Source: Seriola aureovittata
Lineage: Eukaryota; Chordata; Actinopteri; Carangiformes; Carangidae
Direction of reading: 5' to 3'
DNA length: 64,000 nucleotides
Assembly (NCBI RefSeq): GCF_021018895.1
Contig: NC_079375.1
Coordinates: forward strand, 5,615,060-5,679,059
The notes beneath the pieces were generated by a model. It did no database searches and was not told the DNA's origin. It saw only the letters and a program-made list of their open reading frames with translations. Positions within the stretch are counted from its first letter, which is position 1; each line of letters begins with the position of its first letter. Made by a program: the position numbers and the translations under genes. Shown in pieces: positions 14,434 through 26,946 of this stretch.

Positions 14434-14520
14434 CTTTCTGACATTTTATAGACCAAATTATTACTCAATAAATAAAGACAATACAATCTACAAAGAAAAT
14501 AATTGTTAGTTGCAGCCCTA
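14434..14520 (-). repeat. GGGCTGCAACTAA-family repeat, copy 6 (terminal fragment)
   Basis: TTCTGACATTTTATAGACC followed by AATAATTGTTAGTTGCAGCC CTA, the diagnostic terminal part. Confidence 0.65.
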
Positions 14521-15537
14521 GACCCCCAAGACTTCAGTCCAGAGCTGCTATCTGACCATAAAGAGCGGGAATGTAAAGTTATAATCAGAATAGCCATTTT
14601 TGTTTACTGAAAAGATGAAGATCTGTAATTCTTCCTAGAACAATATCATGGACCCCTGTAGGTCCAGAGCCCCACAGCAATAAACACAAACACCATTCCA
14701 ACATCAGCCTTAACGCTTTAGGTCACTGCCCACAACTGTTTCTTTCCACTTCTGAACTCATAAGAAGCCACTTTCTTTTCCTCACTGCATTAATAATGGC
14801 TGTGAGGTCAAACGTGTGGGTGACAAGTCAAATGACTGCAGGGCAGATGAAAGAAGATGAAGGTCTGAGGGACTGTGGGCGGCCTACATACAATGTGATG
14901 ACTCCACTTTGACATTATGGTTCCCCATTGAAGTGACATCAAAGGAGTGAAATGGACAAACAAATGGGATACAGGAGATGTAAGCTGAAAGACTCAAGCA
15001 GAGAATATTGTTCTCTTCATAGAAATGAACTGGAGTTTTCTTTTCACATTATGAAATAGATTCTGAAAAAAAGCTTTATAAGGCTGAACAAACAATGGAA
15101 ACACTAAACGTCATGTATCCAAGGCACAGACGCAGCAGCCGGACCTCATAAATGAGTGGGCACTGGAAAAGAGTGAGTCACGCTTGAGACATGACACAAG
15201 TGGCTTTTTCACTGACACCATAAATCAAGGCAAAACCCAGAAATTAAAGGATTACTGTATGTGAGAAGAATATATTACAGAAGAGGGAGAATTAAGTTAC
15301 AGCAGCACTAACCCTGATGGCATACTGGGAAACAAATCGAATTACCAATGAAAGAGGTTAGAAAAAGCAGTCTACAGTAGTCTACAGGCCAAGTTAAGTT
15401 GAGACCAGTTTACCAGCAGCAGCTAAAAAAGCTTCAGAAGCAGATAAAATCAACTTTTTCTTCATTTGCCTGGTATTAATCTCACCATTCAGTAGCCTAG
15501 AGCAAAACCAGATAACAGATAAAGTACTGTAGGTATG

Positions 15538-15650
15538 TTAAGGTTTGTTTATATAGCACTTTTAAAAATAAAAGTTACAGCGTGCTTCATGATAAAAACA
15601 TTAAATAGGCAGAATTGTAACAAACATCATAGCAACAGTAATTAAAAGCC
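15538..15650 (+). repeat. Dispersed repeat with TTTATATAGCACTTTT motif
   Basis: GTTTATATAGCACTTTTAAA followed by GTGCTTCATGATAAAAACAT matches a common old repeat in fish. Confidence 0.4.
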
Positions 15651-16638
15651 AAAATACATACAAATAGCTCAGTGCCAAATTTAATCTCCGTTTCTTACAC
15701 TGTTGCAATTTCAGTGGAAAAACTGTCTGTATTTAAGAGGTCAGAGCAGCCCTGGCCTGATTGGGTTAACTAGGTTACTGGCCTGACATTTATATAGGAC
15801 GTTCCTAATGATGGACCCAGTTGTATTTTAAGCTCAGGTTTATTTAGAAACGAACAGGCAGATATGGGATGAGGTAAGGCAATTTAATTTCTTATACTTC
15901 CATTGCAGATAAAAAGTAAGTTAGAAGTTGTTAGTTTATAGTCTAGAACAGACTGGGAACACCAGCAGAGCACTACATGCCTTTAGGACCAGGAAGGTAA
16001 TTGGCAGTTGTACAACTGGAGCCAAAGATACAACAACTCTTCGGATTTGATGTAGAGACAGAAACAGTCTAACACATAGTCGCCTTAACCTGATTTACCT
16101 ACACATAATGGAAACTCTTCTTACATTGTCTGCACTCGTTCCATTGCTCTTTTCTGCTGTAATGAAGTAGATGTGAGTAAATCTGTATCTCTGTCAGTCC
16201 ATGTAGGTTAGCCTTGTGTGGATCATCATGTATCCCAGTTAAACCACAGGGCAGTGCAGAGAGCTGCCTCCAGAAAACAGGCCAACACTACAGTATTTTC
16301 TCAGGCAGGTCACTTTGCAAGTGTTATTTTTTCAGTTTGGTTAGGATTCAGTCATGTGTGGACTTTTCCAAAAGAGCTGCAGCTGGATAATGTTTCCAGT
16401 ACAGTTGTATTTCATTTCATAGCCATTTCCTTGACTAATTAAGAGGTGTGGTCAGCAACTGTGGTTCACAAAAGCTGGTGTGAAAACCCGAGAAGTTAAA
16501 TATACTGAATAACAGCACAAACTGTCTCCTTCTCTGTGCATCTTCTCTCCCATGTTATCTTTTATAGCTAATTTTGCAAACCCTCTCTGGGGAATCATGC
16601 ATCGACCTGTCTCTGCACAACTTAAAGAATGTGGTGTA

Positions 16639-16662
16639 GAGGGAGAGGGAGAGGGAGAAGGA

Positions 16663-16701
<39 letters not shown>

Positions 16702-16702
16702 A
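16639..16702. repeat. GA/GGGAGA microsatellite
   Basis: Purine-only tract on the plus strand grading from GGGAGA to pure GA. Confidence 0.95.
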
Positions 16703-18155
16703 AGTAAATGTACTCAAATACTTTTCACCTCTTCCAGCTACACAGAAGAGGCCACGTGTCCCAGTTTCCTTGCAGCCGCATGCCTCGACAGCGCACCTCT
16801 TTATGGAGGAGGAGGAGAGTAAAAGGGCAGGTATGAGGAAGACATGAGACAGGAAGACAGATCCCCCTGGCTAAGGATGATCCTACAGTCATGTGCAAAG
16901 AAAAGCAAAGACAAGGAAAGCCCTGGTGTTTGCAAAAAGAACTATAAGATAAACTTTTAAGTAAACACTATTCAACTATACATGAGCTATCTAATATCCC
17001 ACTGTCGTAACCATATTCAGTGATGATGATAATGTAATGTCTCACATATTTATGTGTCACAAAATACATATAGAATGCATTAATATGAGCTACAACGCCA
17101 CATGGAGAAACACAAAGAAGTTGTATTATTATAAAAATCACTTAATCCAAATGCATATGTAAAATTATAATATTACAACATTAGAATAGCACCTCATCCC
17201 AGCTGTTCCAGTTGGGGCGCTTCAGTAACCAACAAAGGACACTGGTTGTACTGGGAAGATTCTGTATGTGAGGCAGGGCGTGTGTTCAGACAGCCAACCC
17301 TGGATAAATAAAAGTAAAAGTGTGGGGAATAGAGGAAAGTGGTACAAAATGAACACAAAGGGGAAAAAACTGCATTGCCCAGGCGTTGTCAGCTGCTGTC
17401 TTCAAAAATGACTCCTGGCAGTTTTCCATCCACTGGCTTCCACTCCGGGGATGAAGCAACGTGGAGAGAGGAGCCTGAGATATAAACTGCTGGCTGTGAT
17501 TGCTTCAATGACCATGCAAATCTCGCAAGGTCATTCTGATAGGAATGCAGGGAGGCAGGGAGGTAAAGGGAAAAACAAAAGTCTCCAACAGTTATGCAGC
17601 ATTGAGAACAATTCCACAGGGAGCTCTGAGAAAACATTGAACCAGACTGCTGTTCACCCCAAACATGTTCCAGCCTGAACCGAAGAGTGAGAATTTGCCA
17701 AAGAAGCACTTAGGATAGTGTAACAAAAAAACAAAACAAAAAACAAAACATTGCATTAGTGAAGGAAACCCAAGATTAACACAGACCTAAAGGGTATCCA
17801 CTAGGCTGCAGAGGAAATAGCTTCCCATGAATGAAAAAGAAATACAGATGCAGCAAAAAGTCAATATTTGTGCTGAAACAAACATGGAGGGTTTTTGGTG
17901 CACAGCCCTGAACTTGAGCAGACCTGAACAGATCAAACTCCTACATCACAATGTGTATCTTGTTGTTGTCTCGTTGACTAAGACGTACTGTTCTTCACAA
18001 CAAAGGGCTGGTAGAGATTGTAAACTCAATCTGATAAGTGTTCGTTTTCTCCATGAAAGATCCCAAACTGTCTGTCCAATCTGGGAACAACAGGATCTAT
18101 AACAAAGTGGGCCGAGAACCACGAGCCGCGATAGACAGACAATCTGAAAGGTTGT

Positions 18156-18318
18156 TAAAGTGATAGTTTGGGTTTTTTGACATCGGGTTGTGTGAGGCAC
18201 TTATACATAGTCAGTGTTTTACCTGCAGTAGATTTGGATCGGTGCACTCTCAGTTTGGGGAAACAGGCGAGACTTTAAAAAATGCCAACCGAAAAAAACG
18301 GAATCTACTGCAGGAACC
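18156..18318 (+). repeat. Dispersed teleost repeat (AAGTGATAGTTTGGGTTTTT)
   Basis: TAAAGTGATAGTTTGGGTTT, TTGTGTGAGGCACTTATACA, TAGTCAGTGTTTTACCTGCA and CTCAGTTTGGGGAAACAGGC follow the order of a repeat seen often in fish genomes. Boundaries are approximate. Confidence 0.55.
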
Positions 18319-19587
18319 TCATACTCATACCTCATGACTATCTACTTTTAAATCTTAAATACCTTTTTAAAAGCTTTATTTGACATTGACCCAGTTATAC
18401 TTGTGCTCTGACCTTGATGATAACCTTTTAGATGCCGATGGGTTTTAAATCACTTGTCATCTATTTTCATTACTTACTGAGAAAAATTTAAATAAAATGC
18501 TGGCATCTCTGTTCTGACTGTGTCCCTCAGCTACAGGACACAGTCAGGATGATCTTTCACGGCTTCTCTCTGCCTGAACACATTTTACCTCCATCAAAGC
18601 TCATAAAAAGACAAAACCAGAGCTGTAGATGTTTCATATTGGTTAGACTTAGTGTCTCGATCTCGATGCACCTTTACTCTATTACTGTGTGAAGCAGAGG
18701 AGCAAGGACATGGATCAGATTCAGCTCAGACTTAAATGATTATAAATGACCAGAATACAGTGAGCAGAGGGCCCGGCACAGAGAGGGTTTGTGAAACTGA
18801 CAGTTTACAACATGCATTGTGTGATTCGACTTTGTATTCATCAAGGCACACTAAAATCCCACTGTCCTTGGGAAACAAAATGCTTGCTTTTTCCTATTCA
18901 GAATACCAGGCATTCACTGGGCCTGAACCTGTATTTCTGGTCGTGAATGCAAATGAACAAAAGTGTACATCACGTCTCTGGTTTCTCAGACAGCAAACCT
19001 GAGCAAGGCACAGAAACCTGCTCACGTCCAGCCAGTTCATCAAGACAAAGGTGGGGGTCGCAGAGGTTTCTCTTTGTGATTTAAGTGGATTGTACAGATA
19101 ACTACAACAGCACAACATTACGGAGATAATGTGAAATGGTCTATTACCTCTGTTTAACACTTGTTGTAAATTATCAGATGGCAGGAGTAAGAGGAAGAGG
19201 AAAAGGAGCAGGAAAGAAGAGAGACAGGCAAGTCTCCTAGAACAATCTACTAATCTAATCTGAAATGGAATTATCCCAGGGGCACAGTCCAAAATGGAAG
19301 TTAAGGAGCTTTTACCCTGCAGGAGAGGAACAGACATTAAATCAAGGAGAGCTGACAATGTGCAGCCAATTCCCCAGCATGACTCTGCAGGTCCATCTAC
19401 TCATTCTGTAATCTCTGTCCTTCTATGTTCTTCCACAGAATTTCAATCACTGTGTTCCAGACAGTGCATGTGAAAGCTGATTTCTTTACAGATCATGTGA
19501 AATGCGCAAATTGTTCAGGATTCAGGCAGCGGGGGGAGTAGCAGACACTCATGGCAGCACAGCTGCTTAATGGCTGTTTGACAAATA

Positions 19588-19664
19588 AACAAAAAAGCTG
19601 CCGAGCTAGGTTTGAACTTGTAGCTATGCAGTTAAAGGTTCAGCTATTACACCACACTTCAAGT
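19588..19664 (-). repeat. tRNA-derived SINE relic
   Basis: On the minus strand GTGGTGTAATAGCTGAACC precedes a B-box-like AGTTCAAACCT, as in the tRNA-like head of fish SINEs. No full cloverleaf can be drawn, so this is not called a tRNA gene. Confidence 0.35.
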
Positions 19665-20305
19665 TACTACCATTATGCAGAGGAGTGAACACTTGAGCAA
19701 ATACTTCTAATACTCGCCTAAACATGTCTCAGCTAATTTATGATTAAACTCCAAAGAAGGAGGCCTTGAGCTATGAAGAAACCCTGAAGCCTGTTCCATG
19801 TCAAGTACATCAAAACCTTGAAAAGGCTAAGACCAGTAAGGTTATGATGAATCTGGAGAAAAGCAGCTGTGTCATTAAGTTGTAGTTGCATCATATCTAA
19901 ACAGCCTTGACAGCTTGAACTTGTCATTCACAAAGAGCCAAATGTTTATATCTGTCTTAAACACATTCCACCTCACTCCGGCCCTAATATGCTAACACAA
20001 CAACACAGTAGATGTAGATGATCAGCTCTTGGGGTTTCACCCGACTGTCTAAAAAAAATGTGCCAATAATCAAGAAGCACATGCACAACTATAAATTCTC
20101 TGCCAGTGCTGAGAAGCAATAATATGCAGAGAAAGATGAAAAAGTAGCCACACATCTCTTTCCCAGCTCCACTTTGATTCAACATGGACACGACTGGCAG
20201 GATGCAGGTACTTTTTTATCTTGTTGCAAAAAACATAAAAAGTGACACATTACTGTGAGAAATGTGTCACTTGGATCTGTATTTTTTCTAATTTCTCAAC
20301 CTGTA

Positions 20306-20488
20306 TTCAGTGTCCACTTTATTAGGTACACCTGTACAGTTCATGCAATCCAACTGTTCTGCCTTTTTAAGTCTACTTCCATGAGGACTGTAATGACCAT
20401 TATAAACTTGGTAAAGATGAATGTAATATCAGGCCTTTATATTGGACTGCATTAGATTGTAAAGGTGTAAATTTTAAAGGAGTGGAGA
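20306..20488. mobile_element. Short MITE with ACTTTATTAGGTACACC ends
   Basis: Left end TTCAGTGTCCACTTTATTAG followed by GTACACCTGTACAG. The right end carries the inverted, diverged version (ATTGGACTGCATTAGATTGT, AAGGTGTAAATTTTAAAG, GAGTGGAGA). The left motif is a widespread teleost repeat. About 180 bp, non-coding. Confidence 0.65.
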
Positions 20489-23400
20489 CAAGGTGTGTCA
20501 ATACCTCACTTCACTAATCCTGACAGTGTTGGAGTCTTGCTCAAACCGGGGAACAGGACTGTGCACATGAGCTCTGATGACATGATTTATACATAATCAC
20601 AGGTTTATATGTAACTAGAGGTATATTTATGATGAAAAATTAGAAACAGTAGGGTCCAACATAATGGTGTGATGACCTGGGGCCATTAAAAGTTTATGCA
20701 GGGCAAGTTGTCTCAAGTTGAGTCATACACATTTGCACCCTAGCGTCATTCATCCATCATATGTTACAAATTGTGCATTGTGCAAAAATGTCTGAGACAG
20801 ACACATACAAGGCTATGAACAGATGGGCTTTCTACTGTCATGGAAGCAGCAGTTCTCCTGGAAAACAGCTACTGCGATATGTTTTGTAAAGTTTGCCGCC
20901 GATTTGCCCCTGCAAAGGCCGATCAAGGGGGTTCGTTTTTTTTAAAAAGGGACTGACGATTATTGAAAACAACTGCTTGACGTGCATGACAAAAGTAGGA
21001 ACCACAATGTACGCTAGCCAAGAGGACAACCCGTCATCAAACCAGCTTAACATCTGGGCTAAATGGGCAAATACTGATAGTCACCAGCGAATGGAAAGGT
21101 ATATTAACATAGCCCACCACACCATAAAAAGTGAACATTGTTCTATTCATCCATATTTGCTGTAAAACTATCAGAAACTATTGAATTATTAAATATGGAA
21201 AATAGAATTACTTTACTGGGTCACTGAAAATATACAAGGGGCCAGAAAAACTTAGATCCAGTGGCCAAGTGGGAAGTGGACCAAGTGGAGAAAAATGTTA
21301 CGTTGGACACTGAACAGAAACCGAAGCTTTCATGAGCCTTACACCAGCGCTGGAACAAAGCTTAAGCACAGATGATCCTGTCATTGATCCCTGACCAGTT
21401 CATATTACTACCATTTACACACTGTTATCCTCTGCCCTGTGTAATTGCAACATCACTGTAATGACCAAGCTTGGAGCCATACGGCAGAGCTCCATGTAAA
21501 GGGTTTAAAAAACAAACAAAAAAAAAAAACCTAATTTACTGAAGATGCAGTGACCCACTGACATCAAGCCTTGAACTTGTGACCCACTGTAAGCTCTGGC
21601 AAGAAAGTATGTCGATGTAATTGAAGACTAAACCAGCCCAACAAACATTGTCCTCTTTTGAGCTCTAGCTGCAGAAACCAACACAACATACGAAGAACTT
21701 CACATGTTCCCAACTGTACATTCTCTATATGTTCCACCATTTGTTCTCCTTATGTTAGTAATGGTACGGCAAAATGACAACAACACCGTGTGAAAAAATT
21801 ATCTACATGTCACAGATGAATGAAATGCATGCAGTTTTCAAAACAGATGGTATAAAGTGTTTTACAAAAACAAAAAAGATAGAAAAAAGATTTACAAAAT
21901 ACAAGACAATATATAAAAACATATGGGCAAAAATCGAGGCAGCACAAGTAAGTCTAATGCCAGTTTCCTCGTTTGGAAAAGTAACCAACCAATCAGAGCT
22001 TTGTAGACAGTAAGAATGGGAATGTGATTTTTCTGTGCCAGAGCCAAAACAATGGCTACATCCACAATATAACTGCAACAGAAGTGTCGGTATGAGTGAT
22101 GCAGCTGTATGTAAGTAAGTCGACTTGCAAAAATACAACCTCAGTACATTTCCCTGTTCTCTTTGAAACGCTCCTTGCAACTGTTACAGCTGCTTCTGTG
22201 TCAATTGAAAATGCCACGAACGGCTAGTCATTGGTTAGGGTGAAAGAAATGTCAACCCCCACCCAAATAAGACTAGCTATCAAAGCTCCACTGAATAATT
22301 GAGTGAAACAAGATAAAACTATATCTTGTCTGTAGCAGTAATAAGCTCTTTAATATCTTTTTAAGCACAGATAAGATTAAGATTTCTTATAATCTGAATG
22401 ATCAAATTCATTTCCTGAACTTTTCCACATCTATAAGCCACATCTGCTTTGTTGAAAGAGGTACGACACAATAATCAGATCAAAACTAGACTAAATGTAA
22501 GACCAGGAATGTAGTTCCCATGTTGCCAAGTTAATCATCTCTGACTCTGAATGTCACTCTGGGCAAAGTGCACACATAGACGGTCCTTTCTACTGGCAAG
22601 TGAGAAATTATAGACTGCACTGTCATCAGCCAGACAAGCATGAGTACACATGGGCAGGGCCACAAGCAAACCTTTATTTATATTGGACCGGGAGATTATA
22701 TGGTGCAAACGGTTCTCTGTCATTTAGTGGCTGCTCAGATATACATGTTGGTTTGGAAAGCACTGATCTCACTTTACAAAGAGTCTTTGAACAGTTTGCA
22801 ATAACAAAGAGCCCTCTTCACATGTGTTAAGATCTGTGTGTTATGTTAACTTAAGAGTCTAAAGGTATATCTTTTAAGAGGTATATTGTTTCTTTAGGTG
22901 CTCGTGTGGGCATTCACTTTTTTGCAGGCATGTAATAAGAGAGAAAACGGGGAAAAAGTAGGGAAAGGGTTTGCCAAACTTTCCTCAGTTGAAGACAGAT
23001 GGTGTACAACATTAAGTGGAAAAAAAAAAAGAATAATAATATTGTTCCTAAAAAGAACCTTTAAGTGAGTAAAGCCATATTTCAAGACAAAGAGGTAAGT
23101 TTACACTCAGCACCTTTGTCTATGAAAAATAAAGCACTGTGCACTTTATATGTTAACAGTTATTCTACCTGTGTAGAATGAAAGCTACAGTAGAAGTGAA
23201 ATCCAAATAAACATCCCAGAGTACTCTGTCCTGTCTGCCACTCCACCTCCTCCTCTTCCTCTCTCTCTCCCATCATCTCTGCTGCCCTGAGCTCGTCTCA
23301 CCAGCCAGCTGTCTAAACAAATGTTACGTAGCCAGCACTTACGTAATGAAGCATGGCAAGTGCTTAGCGCATCCTCTTAGCTATCCTGTCGCATGCCATC

Positions 23401-23596
23401 ACCAGTTCAAACATCTCGGGATACAGCTGAGCCTCCCGTCTGTTCCTTCAGGATACGGATTTTATGGATTCGGTAAAAAAGTAGCCGGGCTCTCGGCAAT
23501 CAATGTTATGGATCACTGTAGGCACTCATGCTGAACGAATGGATAATAAACACACGTCTGCCCTGAGCTTGTGAACAAAAGCTGCAAGATCAGCTG

Positions 23597-23597
<1 letters not shown>

Positions 23598-23637
<40 letters not shown>

Positions 23638-23664
23638 TGTGTGTGACAGAGAGAGAGAGAGAGA
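23598..23664. repeat. GT microsatellite followed by GA tract
   Basis: Interrupted GT run to about 23644, then a pure GA run from 23649. Confidence 0.95.
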
Positions 23665-24461
23665 GGGAGGGATTGAGGGAGACAAAGACTGAGAATGGGG
23701 CAGAGACAGAAATACAGAGCTGAGAGAAAATAGTCACATAAGCTCTGAGTGCGTGTATGACTGAAAGCTTCAGTAGATAACTTTAGTGCTCAACACTCTC
23801 TGCTTGCATGACTGGGATCAAAATATCAGTGCAATATACAGTAGCATGCATAATAAAATTTAGAACAGTCAGCATTTCATGTTAAGATAATTCCCTTAGA
23901 GTGCAACAATCACTGAATGCAACAGTGCCATACATGTGTGCATGTGTGTGCTAAAGAGCTTCCTGCAGCCTGAAAAGCTTTGCTATGAGTTACATCTTGT
24001 TGGAAATATCTACAGGCATTGGTCGCTGTGCAGTGCATTACTTTGATACAACAGAATACATTAGACTGAGGGCTGTGCTGACTTGGCAAAAAAAAAATGC
24101 ACATGTAGCTGTATGAACGGATCGACTTGTGAGGCATCTGAAGTTGACTGTTTCTTTATTTTTGAGGGTCCCTGCTGCAAGCACACATGCACAGATAAAA
24201 AAGCTGCCTTACCGTCTCATTCTCATCTGGGTACATGCTGTCCTGTGGCTGAGTTGCTGCTGCAGAGGAATAAGTCTTGTAGCCAGCAGTGCTGACGCTG
24301 AGGACGCCGATGATGCAGAGAAACACAGCACACCTCTGCCTATTCACAAACTCTCTCCCTGACTGACATGTCACTGTGGCAAACCAGATAATGTCACTCT
24401 GAGGCCCTGCACACACTCATACACACACACTGACTGTTATTCACTCACACGTTCTTACATA

Positions 24462-24501
24462 AACAGAGAGAGAGAGAGGGAGAGCAAGAGAGCGAGAGAG
24501 C
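24462..24501. repeat. GA-rich simple repeat
   Basis: GAGAGAGAGAGGGAGAGCAA and further GA units. Confidence 0.85.
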
Positions 24502-24646
24502 TCAGAGCACAGTGATGCTTGCTCTCCCTGAGCTGCCACAACACACACTGCTTGACCTGTGCTCCCATAATGCTGCTCTGCACAACACACACAAGGCAGG
24601 ACACCCCAGCTGACATAATAACCAACATGCATGTCCATGTGCGCGC

Positions 24647-24672
24647 GCTTCAATTGGACATCCAATTGAAGC
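24647..24672. repeat. Perfect 12-bp inverted repeat
   Basis: GCTTCAATTGGA, a 2-nt spacer (CA), then TCCAATTGAAGC. Confidence 0.9.
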
Positions 24673-25858
24673 TCCCAGAGGGATTAAGGAAAGCTCCATA
24701 AAGTGAGGAACTGTGCCCCCTGCCCCCCACACACACTTTTCTTCTTTGTCTCTAATCAAAGAAGCTATACACGACATAGTAACGATTTACACTGGATTAT
24801 CCGTGATAATCAGTACCAAGGATATTTATTATACTACTGACAGTTGTGTTTTTTAAACCTTCCTGCTCATCTGGAGTCTAACTTCCCTCAGTCAGGATGA
24901 GGATTATCCCTCCTGCACCTCTGGAAGGTATCAGTCTACAGTGTGACAAGTAAAGCCTTCTGTGCTTGATCAGCATCTCCCTAATCAAAGTCTATTTCTG
25001 AATTACAAATCCTCTGACAAAATTCCCACTATCTTCAAATGCAGATTAAGTTTGGGTCTGCACATGACGGTAAACAACACCTCTGGGTTCTTTGTCAATG
25101 GTGATACGTGATGGTATTAAGGACGCACTAATCTGATACACTGGATCAATATTGGACTAATACTGACCTTATTAAGTGGATCAGGGACAGACCATGATGT
25201 GACCAATCCACATTAAATATAGTTTCTTTGTCAGCGTCATTATAAAATTCTTTTTTTTTTTTGAGGAAACCAAGATCATATTTTTACTGGGACAGAAAAG
25301 TTGGATCCAGGGAAGGTATAAGGTGCAAATTTATGAATAAACAACAAGTGTATGTTTCATTACATCATGTATATGTCTGTTAATATTACTGTTTTATCCA
25401 AAGAAAAGCAGATAAAGAGTCAACCAGTGAGCAAGACATTTGAAAAAATGCTAATGAAATGCCTTCACTGATCACAAATATACCTTCTATAGCTATAAGT
25501 AGCTCTCACTGTAAAAGCTGTGGCTGTATTGCACCACTACATGTAGTGTTGGCAATAAGCAGGACAGCTTTAGGCAATAATGGCTTTACTGTCTTTGTGC
25601 AGCGGTGATGAAGTAAGCACCACAATTACACAGTTAGTTGATTCTCTGGATTAGCCAAAATGTTTCTGGTCTGAGTTATCAGACTATGTGCCGGAGCCGG
25701 TGAATTTTAAATAAAGGCAGGAAAAAATGAAAGAAGAGAGTGATAAAGAAAGACAGACACACAATGTGAGGGTGTCAAACCCGGCTTGAGTCCTGCTCTG
25801 TTACACAACAGCCAAACTTACTGCAAAGCAGTGGGTCAGCTGCCAGACCGCCTGAAGC

Positions 25859-26002
<144 letters not shown>

Positions 26003-26309
26003 AGGTTGAGAAGAGTACAGAACAGTACTATAGACCCCTCTGGGCTTCTTCATAACATTGGTGATGAGCACAGAAACAGGCACTACCACAGACTGCAGTA
26101 CTCCACTGAGACTCTCCTGCTTTATCCCAAATGAACTGCTGTTTGCTGACAATGATGTTCCTGAAAGGAGACATCTGGGATGTCATTCTGAGGCTCAAAT
26201 CCCAAAACACATCTGAACCCACAACAGAATCAGGGAAATATGTGTACCAAAGATTACATTTAAGGGCTAAAACAGACATCTTTTTTTAACAAATCAATTA
26301 AATTATTTA

Positions 26310-26532
26310 AGGCAAAAATGCCCAATTTGTATTTGTTTTTTGTCTTCACATTCATCTTACAAGATACTACATTGACTTTCTTTGGTTCAAAAATGTCACC
26401 ATGGGCTTTTGGAAATTGTGATGGCCATTACTTATGTTTTTTGCCATTTCATGAGCCAAACAATGAATTGATTACTCAAGAAAACTCTCTCCAGATTAAG
26501 AATAAGGCAAATAATTGTTAGCTGCAACCCTA
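26310..26532 (-). repeat. GGGCTGCAACTAA-family repeat, copy 7
   Basis: Contains TGTCACCATGGGCTTTTGG, GAAATTGTGATGGCCATTAC and the terminal AATAATTGTTAGCTGCAACC CTA. Confidence 0.65.
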
Positions 26533-26903
26533 ATAAACAGCATGCCATTGTGCTGACAATCACAGTCATCCGATTGGCTGAATAGTGACCCAGATGTGAG
26601 AGAAGTAGGTTTGTGACAAAAGGGCACCTCTTGTAATCCACAAACAATCTGGCAGGAAACATGACGGAGTGAGATAAGATGAAAATGAAAGAACATAAAC
26701 AAAGACCTGAGGTTAGAAAAAAAATCATGAAAACAATTTCAGCAAATGTAATAAGAGTGGTGAGTCTGGGAAAGTGTGTTGACTGCTCATATAATTTTAG
26801 CGTCACTTACACTCCCCTTCTGTCAACAGTTAACATCACAGTGCCCCTAAGCAAGGCATTTAATTGTTGCAATGTTGCTGTTAATTAGCCAGCACCAGAA
26901 GCA

Positions 26904-26906
<3 letters not shown>

Positions 26907-26940
<34 letters not shown>
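26907..26940. repeat. GT microsatellite
   Basis: About 17 GT units after GCATGC. Confidence 0.95.

Positions 26941-26946
<6 letters not shown>

Noticed and set aside
17389..17709. SPEWKPVDGK peptide on the minus strand, considered as an arhgap12 WW-domain exon
   Set aside because: Lacks the first WW-domain Trp, the YYYN core and the PPRW end; similarity is limited to WKP.
18894..19358. 154-residue minus-strand frame
   Set aside because: Longest frame in the left half, but composition is irregular with a Leu/Phe run, no domain is recognisable and there are no convincing splice sites or conserved motifs.
19588..19664. A tRNA gene
   Set aside because: Only a B-box-like element and a weak A-box-like stretch; stems do not pair, so it is a SINE relic.
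21803..22180. 125-residue minus-strand frame
   Set aside because: AT-rich antisense of a Lys-rich frame; no motif and no exon signals.
26432..26806. 124-residue minus-strand frame
   Set aside because: Overlaps a GGGCTGCAACTAA-family repeat copy, so the frame is repeat-derived noise.
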